DNA of 64,000 nucleotides from Pseudonocardia sp. SCN 73-27 (GTDB taxonomy: Bacteria > Actinomycetota > Actinomycetes > Mycobacteriales > Pseudonocardiaceae). Under the pieces are notes generated by a model. It did no database searches. It saw only the letters and a list, made by a program, of their open reading frames with translations, and was not told the DNA's origin. The translations under genes and the position numbers were made by a program. The DNA lies in assembly GCA_001725415.1 (NCBI GenBank), contig MEGH01000008.1, forward strand, positions 124,001 through 188,000. Reading direction: 5' to 3'. Shown in pieces: positions 17,316 to 24,528 of this stretch; within the stretch, counting starts at the first letter, position 1; every line of letters starts with the position of its first letter.

Positions 17316-17316
17316 C

Positions 17317-18513
17317 TCACCAGCCGTTGCAGCGGTTCCCGACCACGAACGACTTGTTCGACGCCTGCGCCGGCAGCTTCATCACCTGCAGCTTCTCCGT
17401 CGGGATCTTCGTCAGGTCGACCCACGTGTCGTCGGGCAGCAGCCCCGTGAACGCGCCCGGCGCACTCTGCGGGTGCTGCGCGTAGATCGTGAAACCGCCG
17501 CTCGTGTCGCCCAGGATCATCCCGTACTTCTGCATCGCCGTCGCGATCGTCAGCTCGTACTTGTTGAGCCCCAACGACTTCAGGTTCAGCGACGGGTCCA
17601 GCCGCAACCGCGCGCCCTCCGGTAGCGCGTTGCCGCCACCCGACGTGCCGTCGCTCTTCGTCGCCGGCGCCACCGGACCACCCGATTTCGTCTGCGGGTA
17701 GGCGAACACCAGGGCGTGATTGATGACGCCCCGGCGCAGCTCGTCGGCCGTCACGATGCCCGCCGCCGCGCTGAAGCCCGACCCGCGTGACCCCATGCCG
17801 CCCGGGTAGATGCCGTTGCTGTTCGTCGGGATCGCGTTGCCCCACGACGCCGACAGGCCGCCCGAGCCGCCCTTCGCACCCCAGAAGTCGTACACACAGC
17901 CCGTCGACCGGTCGACGATCGACAGGTGCGCGTCGTCCGACGGGTCCGGCTTCGCGTTCGGCGGCACCGGCACGTTGCGCAGCTCGCTCGCGCCCCAGTT
18001 CTCGGTGAGCCGCACCGTCTGTCGCGGCGTCGACGCGTCGGCGTAGTACACCGGCACCGTCCACTGCTTGAACGACATCAGGAACTTCTCGCCCTGCATC
18101 GCGCTCACGTAGCCCGACGAGTTCGGGTCCACCGCGGCACCCGCCGCCAGCACCTGACCCCACGGGCTGCCGGGCCCCGCGAACAGCGCCGACGTGCCAC
18201 TGCCCGCCCCGGTCGAACCGCCACCCGTGCCGCGCGACCCCGTCGACGGGGACGACGACCGGCGCGGCGCCGTCGGCGAGTTCTCCACACTCGACGGAGG
18301 CTGCGGGGGAGCGGTGGTCACCGGCGGGCTCGTCTCGATCAGCGCCAGCTGATCCGGCGACGTGTCGAGCGGTGCGTTGGAGTCGGGCGCGTTCAGGACG
18401 ATCGGCAGCAGCGAGGCCACCAACGCCACCAGAGCGGGCACGGCGACCGCCAGCAGCAGCCGGCCCGTCGAACGTCGGCGCGGTCGAGCCGCCGCCCGAC
18501 GGTGTCGAGTCAC
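17317..18513 (-). CDS. Secreted protein of unknown function (pair member 1)
   Basis: The 398-residue product has a basic N terminus and one hydrophobic segment (residues about 18-40) acting as signal or anchor. A Ser/Thr/Pro/Gly-rich linker follows, then a domain of about 260 residues. That domain is clearly shared with the divergent neighbour at 18862: FKQWTVPVYYADASTPRQTV, NHALVFAYPQTKSGGPVAPA, LPEGARLRLDPSL, MQKYGMILGDTSGGFTIYA. Two Cys residues (GCVYDFW, NRCNGW) are conserved in both and may form a disulfide. I do not recognise a named enzyme. GTG at 18513 follows GGAAGGA. The context suggests a cell-surface role with the polysaccharide. Confidence 0.8.
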   Translation of the reverse strand: MTRHRRAAARPRRRSTGRLLLAVAVPALVALVASLLPIVLNAPDSNAPLDTSPDQLALIETSPPVTTAPPQPPSSVENSPTAPRRSSSPSTGSRGTGGGSTGAGSGTSALFAGPGSPWGQVLAAGAAVDPNSSGYVSAMQGEKFLMSFKQWTVPVYYADASTPRQTVRLTENWGASELRNVPVPPNAKPDPSDDAHLSIVDRSTGCVYDFWGAKGGSGGLSASWGNAIPTNSNGIYPGGMGSRGSGFSAAAGIVTADELRRGVINHALVFAYPQTKSGGPVAPATKSDGTSGGGNALPEGARLRLDPSLNLKSLGLNKYELTIATAMQKYGMILGDTSGGFTIYAQHPQSAPGAFTGLLPDDTWVDLTKIPTEKLQVMKLPAQASNKSFVVGNRCNGW

Positions 18514-18861
18514 GGTGTGCAAGTCCTTCCGAATGCTCGCCGTCGGCCCCAACGTCGGCTTGTCGAACCGGAGCCCGGGGTCCCATCCCGGAACTCCAGA
18601 ACCGCCCCGGAACGGGTGTCCCGGCGCGCACAGCTCCCGACGACGAAGTATGCCCGCCGAAACACCACCCGAACGGGCGACAACCGAACCCGTCGCCGAC
18701 ATGCAGTGATCGCGGGGACGACCGGTCGCCCGACGGTCGATGCCCAGGAACCGACGGCGTGTCGGCCCCGAACGACGGGTCCTCGGGGACGCCCGTCGCA
18801 TCGGCGGTACCGTTGGGCCACGGTCGGTTGCCGCGCCGGCCGCGACCCGGAGGGCAGGTCA
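18514..18861. promoter_or_regulatory. Divergent promoter region between the secreted pair
   Basis: This 348-bp gap separates two divergently transcribed paralogues, so it must hold at least two promoters. Good ribosome sites end it on both sides (GGAAGGA on the minus strand, GGAGGG on the plus strand). I see several CCGGAAC or CCGAAC words but no convincing promoter pair or operator. Confidence 0.4.
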
Positions 18862-19995
18862 ATGTCGTTCCCCCGGCCGTATCGACGGCCGTCGGCGCAC
18901 GCCGTCACGTCCCGAACCCGCCGCGCAGCAGTAGTGCTCGTCGCCGTGGCCGCGCTCGTCGCCGGGTGCTCCGGCTCGGGCGGCGGCGACCAGGCCCCCA
19001 CCACCACCGCCGGCGCGCCCGCCGACGCCGACAAGATCCCCGCCGGCATCTCCGGCCCCGACGGATCCCGCCTCTTCACCGGCGCCGGCAACCCCTGGAC
19101 CACCCCGATCCCCGACGGCACCGCACCCGTCGCCGGATCCGACGGCTACGTCCAGAAGCTGCTCACCGAACGCCCGCTCGTCTCCGTCAACGGCTGGACC
19201 ATCCCCGTCTACGACGCCGACGCCTCCACCCCCAAGTACACGGTCACCGCGTCCGAGGACCACACCGGCCACGGCGGCTGGGTCATCCCGGGCGTCCCTG
19301 TCCCCGCCAACGCCAAGCCCGACCCCCAGGAGGACGGCCACATGGTCGTCGTCGACCGGCAGGCGAGCTGCGTCTACGAGTTCTGGCAGGCCCGCAAGGA
19401 AGGCAGCGGCTGGGGCGCCTCCTGGGTCAACGCCACCCCCGCCGACGGCGACGGCATCTACCCCGACGGCATCTCCGCCCGTGCCAGCGGCCTCTCCGCC
19501 GGCGCCGGACTGATCTGGCCCCAGGAGCTCGCCGCCGGCGAGATCAACCACGCCCTCGTCTTCGCCTACCCCTACACCAGGTCCGGCGGCCCCGTGGCCC
19601 CCGCGACCTCCAGCGACGGCACCACCGGTGGCTCCGACGCCCTCCCCGAAGGCGCCAGGCTGCGGCTCGACCCCTCGATCGACGTCGACTCCCTCGGGCT
19701 CCCGCCCGCACAGACGGTCATCGCCAAGGCCCTGCAGAAGTACGGCATGATCCTCGCCGACACCGCCGGGGGCTTCACCCTCTACGCCGCCTCCCCGCAG
19801 AGCTTCGCGTCCTTCCCCTACCCCCAGAGCTGGTCGCAGGACATCTGGAAGGACGTCAGCGACATCCCCTTCGACAAGCTGCAGGTCGTCGACGACGGCC
19901 CGCAGGTCGACAAGCACGACGGCCCCCCGGTCACCAACCGCTGCACCCAGGCCGTCCAGCAGCCGCCGCTGCAGGGCGGCGGCGAGGACGACTGA
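18862..19995 (+). CDS. Predicted lipoprotein of unknown function (pair member 2)
   Basis: The 377-residue product has a lipoprotein signal: a basic start, a hydrophobic core (residues about 21-33) and lipobox LVAGC. A GSGGGDQ linker follows. The domain is shared with 17317-18513 (VNGWTIPVYDADASTPKYTV, NHALVFAYPYTRSGGPVAPA, LPEGARLRLDPSI, LQKYGMILADTAGGFTLYA). Conserved Cys residues are in SCVYEFW and NRCTQ. The mature protein should sit on the outer face of the membrane. The phrase GARLRLDP followed by KYGMI recurs in actinobacterial secreted proteins as I remember them, without an assigned reaction. ATG at 18862 follows GGAGGG. A cluster of inverted repeats follows the stop. Confidence 0.8.
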   Translation: MSFPRPYRRPSAHAVTSRTRRAAVVLVAVAALVAGCSGSGGGDQAPTTTAGAPADADKIPAGISGPDGSRLFTGAGNPWTTPIPDGTAPVAGSDGYVQKLLTERPLVSVNGWTIPVYDADASTPKYTVTASEDHTGHGGWVIPGVPVPANAKPDPQEDGHMVVVDRQASCVYEFWQARKEGSGWGASWVNATPADGDGIYPDGISARASGLSAGAGLIWPQELAAGEINHALVFAYPYTRSGGPVAPATSSDGTTGGSDALPEGARLRLDPSIDVDSLGLPPAQTVIAKALQKYGMILADTAGGFTLYAASPQSFASFPYPQSWSQDIWKDVSDIPFDKLQVVDDGPQVDKHDGPPVTNRCTQAVQQPPLQGGGEDD

Positions 19996-19997
19996 CC

Positions 19998-20017
19998 GCG
20001 CGCAACCTCACGGTCGT
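19998..20017 (+). repeat. 20-bp intergenic repeat, copy B
   Basis: GCGCGCAACCTCACGGTCGT starts three bases after the lipoprotein stop. Its first part (GCGCAACCTCAC, 20000-20011) can pair with GTGAGGTTGCGC at 20038-20049 or 20061-20072, giving a 12-bp hairpin that could act as terminator. The exact reverse complement is at 32135-32154. Confidence 0.75.
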
Positions 20018-20027
20018 CCTTGCGGCT

Positions 20028-20073
20028 CGGGAGAGCAGTGAGGTTGCGCTCGGGAGAGCAGTGAGGTTGCGCT
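20028..20073 (+). repeat. Two tandem 23-bp units carrying the inverted repeat
   Basis: Two perfect copies of a 23-bp unit (starts at 20028 and 20051) each contain GTGAGGTTGCGC, the complement of the arm at 20000-20011. A weaker relative (GGGGTTGCGCGCGAG) lies near 20164. The block fills the gap between two convergent genes. Confidence 0.8.
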
Positions 20074-20226
20074 CGGGTGGGGTCGTGCGGGTTTCCGTGG
20101 TCCGCGCTCACCCTCCGGATGTCGCGACGAACCGGCAACCCCGCTCGGGGCTCTGGAGAGCATGGGGTTGCGCGCGAGTTCGGGGCGCACCCGGGTGCGG
20201 CACGTTCCGCTGGCGTGCCGGACGGG

Positions 20227-22332
20227 TCAGATCAGCCAGACGCCGCGGCGGCGTTCCTCGCTGCGGATCCGGCCACACAGGAAGAGGACCAGGGCGATCT
20301 CGCCTGCGGTGGCGAGCAGGACGATGCGCAGGGTGGTGCCGTCGACGACGCGTTCCTCGGCCACGTCCTGCACCGACACGGTGACGACGTTGTAGACCGC
20401 GTTGAGGCCCTGCTGGCCGATGGCCTTGGGGGCGTTGACGACGACCGCGTCGCGGCGCTGAATGGCCTCGGCGGGGGAGTCACCGACGGCGCGGACCGTC
20501 ATGACGCCCCGCACGGGGTCGGCGACGACGGTGGTCTCCTGCGTGGCCGCGCCGCCCTGGATGACCGAGGCGTAGGCGGGGAGGACGGCGGTGCGGCGGC
20601 GGATGTCCATGGCGTAGCCCGGGTAGCCGGCGCCGGTGGCCTGGAGGGTGAGCTCGCTGGTGGCGACGTAGGTGTCGCGGCCGAGCACCGTGACCAGGGT
20701 GGCGCCGACGACAGTGGCTGCGGCGGCGGTGGCCACGGTGACGGCGGCGGCGAAGAAGAAGCCCTTGCGGGCCTGCGCGGTGGCGCGGGCGGGCATGCGC
20801 CTGCGCAGGCTGCGGTCGGTGCGGGCCACGCTGTAGACGAACCCGATGAGGGCGCACACCAGCAGGAAGGTCCGCGAGTAGGCGAGGTGCAGGAACAGGC
20901 TGGCGGCGGAGAAGCCGACGATGGAGGCGATGCCGGCGGCGCCGACGCCGCGGGTGAGCCGGCCGCCGCGGGCGTCGGGGAAGGTGCCGGCGAGGCGGGT
21001 GGTGGCCAGGTAGCCGAGCACCAGCATGCCGACGATCAGCACCGACCAGCCGAGCATGCCGACGATTCCGGTCTCGGACAGCAGCTCGAGGTAGAGGTTG
21101 TGGGTTGCGGTGATGTCGCCGGTGGGGCCCGCGTTGGTGAGCGGCGCGTACTGCGACATCGTGTGCGCGAAGGAGCCGGGGCCGGTGCCGAACAGCGGGT
21201 TGGCCTTGAAGACGCCGAAGGCGACCTCGCCGATGTTGCTGCGTTCGGTGAGGGACTGGTCGGCGGCGTAGTCGGGTGCCGACGACACGGCCTGGGTGAG
21301 CGTGAGCAGGCGGTCGCCGATGCCGGGCAGCAGCAGGATCAGCAGCGAGAGCGGCGCGAGGAAGAAGGCGCGGCGGCGCACCCGCGGCCCGGCGGCGACG
21401 AGCCACACGACGATGGTGAGCCCGGCGGCGAGCATCGTGCCGCGCGACTGCGTGAGGTAGAGACCGAGCAGGATCGCAAGCGTCGCGCAGGCGGAGAAGA
21501 GCAGTTCGAAGCGGCTGCGGCGGGCGAGGGCGCGGTGCACGAACGCCAGCCCGAAGGGGAGGCCGAGGATGAGGAAGCGGCCCCAGAAGTTGGGGTCGGG
21601 CAGGGGCCCGGAGTGGCGGGCGGCGGCGATGCCGGCGCCGGCGTTGGACTGGATCGTCGAGAAGCCGCCGAAGGTCTGCGAGTTGCCGACGACGTACTCG
21701 CTCAGCGCCGTGAGCACGGAGATCCCGGCGAGCGGCACGAGGATCGCGACGATCGTGTACCAGGGCTTCGACGACATCTGCAGCAGCAGCGACACGATGA
21801 CGACGAAGACGATGTCCTTGAGGTGGTCGGACAGCGCGGAGGTCGTCGACGCCGGGTCCTGGCTCGTCGCCGCGGACGGCACGATGGAGACCAGGTAGGC
21901 GAGCAGCAGGGCGGCGGGGATCCACCAGCCGGGCCGGACGCGGTCGCGGTAGCGCTTGCGCGCGAGCCCGACGACGACCGACATCCCGCAGAGACCGAGC
22001 AGCGCGGTGTAGATGGACACCGGGGTCGCGATCACGCCACTGGCGTTGGCGAACTCGCTCGCCACCATCAGGAACAGCGCGACCGTCGGGATCATGACGG
22101 CGGCGCCGACAACGGCGACGCCGACGAGCGCGCCGACGACCACGAGCGCCATCTGGGGTCCGACCGTGAAGGCCAGGACCAGCATGGCGACGCCGAGCGC
22201 CGCGAGGTACCCGCCGTTGCGCTGGAGCGCGTTGCTCAGCGCGGACGGCGTGGACCGCGGGGTGTCAGCGGGGGCCGGCCGTTCCGGAGCGGCGGGAGGC
22301 CGTTCCGGGGGCCGGACCGACGTCGTGGTCAC
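20227..22332 (-). CDS. Wzy-like polymerase fused to a Wzz-like domain
   Basis: The 701-residue protein has two parts. Residues 41-500 hold about ten to twelve membrane helices with O-antigen ligase/polymerase marks: LTQSRGTML near 293, NPLFGTGPGSF near 378, and THNLYLELLSETG at 410-422 in the large outer loop. Residues 524-690 form a separate unit: one helix (524-550), about 115 extracytoplasmic residues and a second helix (668-688). This is the topology of Wzz chain-length regulators. The N-terminal 30 residues are Pro-rich. It probably polymerises repeat units outside the membrane, with the C-terminal part influencing length. The GTG start at 22332 overlaps the stop of the upstream Wzz-like gene by four bases. 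Confidence 0.88.
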   Translation of the reverse strand: MTTTSVRPPERPPAAPERPAPADTPRSTPSALSNALQRNGGYLAALGVAMLVLAFTVGPQMALVVVGALVGVAVVGAAVMIPTVALFLMVASEFANASGVIATPVSIYTALLGLCGMSVVVGLARKRYRDRVRPGWWIPAALLLAYLVSIVPSAATSQDPASTTSALSDHLKDIVFVVIVSLLLQMSSKPWYTIVAILVPLAGISVLTALSEYVVGNSQTFGGFSTIQSNAGAGIAAARHSGPLPDPNFWGRFLILGLPFGLAFVHRALARRSRFELLFSACATLAILLGLYLTQSRGTMLAAGLTIVVWLVAAGPRVRRRAFFLAPLSLLILLLPGIGDRLLTLTQAVSSAPDYAADQSLTERSNIGEVAFGVFKANPLFGTGPGSFAHTMSQYAPLTNAGPTGDITATHNLYLELLSETGIVGMLGWSVLIVGMLVLGYLATTRLAGTFPDARGGRLTRGVGAAGIASIVGFSAASLFLHLAYSRTFLLVCALIGFVYSVARTDRSLRRRMPARATAQARKGFFFAAAVTVATAAAATVVGATLVTVLGRDTYVATSELTLQATGAGYPGYAMDIRRRTAVLPAYASVIQGGAATQETTVVADPVRGVMTVRAVGDSPAEAIQRRDAVVVNAPKAIGQQGLNAVYNVVTVSVQDVAEERVVDGTTLRIVLLATAGEIALVLFLCGRIRSEERRRGVWLI

Positions 22333-23306
22333 GAAGAGGACGAGCCGCGGGGCGTGTAGGCGCCGGACGGTCGGGCGGGGGCACCGGGACCCTTGCCGTT
22401 GCCGGGGCCCCCGTTACCGGAGGCGCCGTTGCCGGGGCCGCCGTTCTTGGCGCCGGTGTTGGCGGGACCACCGTTCGGGCCCTTGCCGGGGCCGTTGCTC
22501 GGGCCGCCGTTGTGACCGCCGGGACCGTTGTTGGGGCCGGGAGCGCCCGGGCCCTTGGGGCCGCCGGAGGAGCTCTTCGGACCGCCGGGACCGTTGCCGC
22601 CAGCCGGGCCCGCGCCGGGACCGGCGGGGACGCCGGCGGGTGCGGGAGCGTTGCCCTTCATCGGGCCGGCCGGGGGCGGCGGCACCCGGCGCGCGGGGGC
22701 GTGCTCGGCGACGGCCGGTTCCTGGCGCCGGGCCCGCGCACGGGCCACGACCAGCGCCACACCGGCACCGATGAACAGCCCGCCCGCGAAGACGACCATG
22801 AGCAGCTGGCCCTCGGGGATGCCGGCGGAGACCGCGGTGCCGGCCGCGGGCTGCGCGACCTGGAGCACGTAGGGGCCCGACACCTGCTGGACCGTCGGCG
22901 TCGCCGCCGTGACCAGCGCCGTCGCGGCGGCCTCGGCGCCCTGCGGGCTCGTCGTCGTCACCGTGACGGTGATGAGGCTGGTGCTCGCGGTGGCGGCTGC
23001 GGTGACGGTCACGTCGGCCGGGCTGACGTTCGCGGCCTGGGCCGCGGGGGCCAGCCACTGCGTCTGCTTGAGGACCTCGGCCCCGATGGTCGCGGCCTGG
23101 CCGCCCGCCAGTGACTCCCAGTAGGAGGGGACCTGCTCGGCGGGCACCGTGGGCGCCGGCACGAGCGCGACCTGGGTGGTCGCGCGGTACGTCGGCTGCG
23201 CGGAGCCGACGACGAGGTGGGTCACGAGCAGGGCGAGGAGCGCGGTGACCAGTCCGGTCGCGGCGATGACGAGCAACGCCTTGCGACTGAGTCCCTGGTC
23301 GTTCAC
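22329..23306 (-). CDS. Wzz-like chain-length protein with Gly/Pro/Asn tail
   Basis: The 325-residue protein has helices at about 10-34 and 167-190 flanking an extracytoplasmic domain of about 130 residues (YRATTQVALVPAP, then VTVTTTSPQGAEAAATALV). This is the Wzz topology. The second helix is followed by a basic stretch (ARARARRQE). A cytoplasmic tail of about 110 residues made mostly of Gly, Pro and Asn follows (NGPGGPK, GPNNGPGGHNGG). There is no kinase domain, unlike Wzc-type proteins. GTG at 23306 has AAGGAGG directly upstream. It is translationally coupled to the polymerase by a GTGA overlap, which supports joint control of chain length. Confidence 0.85.
   Translation of the reverse strand: MNDQGLSRKALLVIAATGLVTALLALLVTHLVVGSAQPTYRATTQVALVPAPTVPAEQVPSYWESLAGGQAATIGAEVLKQTQWLAPAAQAANVSPADVTVTAAATASTSLITVTVTTTSPQGAEAAATALVTAATPTVQQVSGPYVLQVAQPAAGTAVSAGIPEGQLLMVVFAGGLFIGAGVALVVARARARRQEPAVAEHAPARRVPPPPAGPMKGNAPAPAGVPAGPGAGPAGGNGPGGPKSSSGGPKGPGAPGPNNGPGGHNGGPSNGPGKGPNGGPANTGAKNGGPGNGASGNGGPGNGKGPGAPARPSGAYTPRGSSSS
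22357..22690 (-). repeat. Low-complexity GC-rich tract coding the Wzz tail
   Basis: Imperfect short direct repeats (CCGTTGCCGGGGCC-like words) encode the Gly/Pro/Asn-rich tail of the Wzz-like protein. The tract could change in length by slippage or recombination. Confidence 0.6.
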
Positions 23307-23367
23307 GTCGCCTCCTTATGGGTCGACGGTCAGGACGGTCGGTCGTGTCGTCCCGGGTGGGACGGGG

Positions 23368-24528
23368 TCAGACGCGCACCCGGCGTGAACCGGCCGCCTT
23401 CGAGGCGAGGGCGTCGTCGTACAGGTCCGCCAGCCGACCCGCCCAGCGGCGGAGATCGAAGCGATCCTCGGCGAGTCTACGGGCCGCCTCTCCGAGCTCT
23501 GCACGGCGTGCGTCGTCGGTGAGCAGCGCGACGACCGCGTCACCGAGCGCGGTGGCGTCGCCGGGTGCGACGAGCAGGCCGGTGCGGCCGTCGTCGACGA
23601 TCTCGGGGGTGCCGCCGACCGTGGTGGCGACGGCGGTCAGGCCGCTCGCGGCGGCCTCGATCACGGCGGTGGGCAGCGCCTCGGTGAGCGAGGGCAGCAG
23701 GGCGAGCGTGGAGCCGCGCAGGATGGCGGGTACGTCGTCGCGAGAGCCCGCGAACACGACGCCCTCGCCCGCGAGGGACTCCAGCGTCGCGCGGTGCTCG
23801 CCGTCGCCGACGATCAGCAGGACCGCGTCCGGCACTCGCTCGCGCACCGACGGCCACGCCCGCAGCGCGACCTCGTGGCCCTTGGGCTTTCGCAGGGCGG
23901 CGACGATGGTCACGACCGGCACGCCCGACGGGACGCCGAGGTCGGCGGGCAGGGGCTCGGGGACACCGCCCGCGGCGGGGCGGAACGACGACATGTCGAC
24001 GCCGTTGTGCAGCACCCGCCACGACGGGCGGGGCGAGCCGTGGATGCTCTCGGCGGCCGCGCGGGCGGCCTCGGAGACGAAGATGAGGGAGTGCCCGCGG
24101 CCGGCGGAGCGGATCGCGAGCTTCTCCTTGGTCCGCGCCGGCAGGGCGCGGCCGTGGGCGGGCAGGTGGTGCAGCGTCGACAGCACCGGCACCTTGGCGA
24201 GCCGGGCCGCGAGCGGCACCAGGACCGACGACGTGCCCAGGTGCGCGTGCACGACATCGGCCCGCGACTCGCGGATCTTCTTCGCGATGAGCGGGACGGC
24301 GTTGCGCTGACGCATCAGCCTGATCCCGATGTAGCTGGGATCGAGCCCCGCGTCCTGCAGGACCGGGAAGCTCAGCGAGCGTTCCGGCGTCGGCGGAGCG
24401 AGGGACGCCACCGACATGTGGAGCCCGAGGTCGGGGGCGACCCCGTTGAGGGTGGCGAGCAGCCGCTCGGCACCGCCGTAGGCGAAGGTGTCGATGATCT
24501 GCAGGACGCGGAGGGAACGGTCAGTCAC
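23368..24528 (-). CDS. Family 4 glycosyltransferase
   Basis: The 386-residue GT-B enzyme has an N-terminal domain with VLQIIDTFAYGGAERLLATL and VVHAHLGTSSVL. The donor domain has VVTIVAALRKPKGHEVALRA, LLPSLTEALPTAVIEAAASG (the E-x7-E signature region) and TGLLVAPGDATAL. It probably transfers a retained-configuration sugar onto the lipid-linked intermediate. GTG at 24528 overlaps the stop of the priming transferase (24521) by eight bases, so the two are coupled, and this enzyme may add an early sugar. The C terminus is basic. Confidence 0.9.
   Translation of the reverse strand: MTDRSLRVLQIIDTFAYGGAERLLATLNGVAPDLGLHMSVASLAPPTPERSLSFPVLQDAGLDPSYIGIRLMRQRNAVPLIAKKIRESRADVVHAHLGTSSVLVPLAARLAKVPVLSTLHHLPAHGRALPARTKEKLAIRSAGRGHSLIFVSEAARAAAESIHGSPRPSWRVLHNGVDMSSFRPAAGGVPEPLPADLGVPSGVPVVTIVAALRKPKGHEVALRAWPSVRERVPDAVLLIVGDGEHRATLESLAGEGVVFAGSRDDVPAILRGSTLALLPSLTEALPTAVIEAAASGLTAVATTVGGTPEIVDDGRTGLLVAPGDATALGDAVVALLTDDARRAELGEAARRLAEDRFDLRRWAGRLADLYDDALASKAAGSRRVRV

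Noticed and set aside
20028-20073. Short tandem repeats as a CRISPR array
   Set aside because: There are only two contiguous 23-bp units without spacers and no cas genes nearby.
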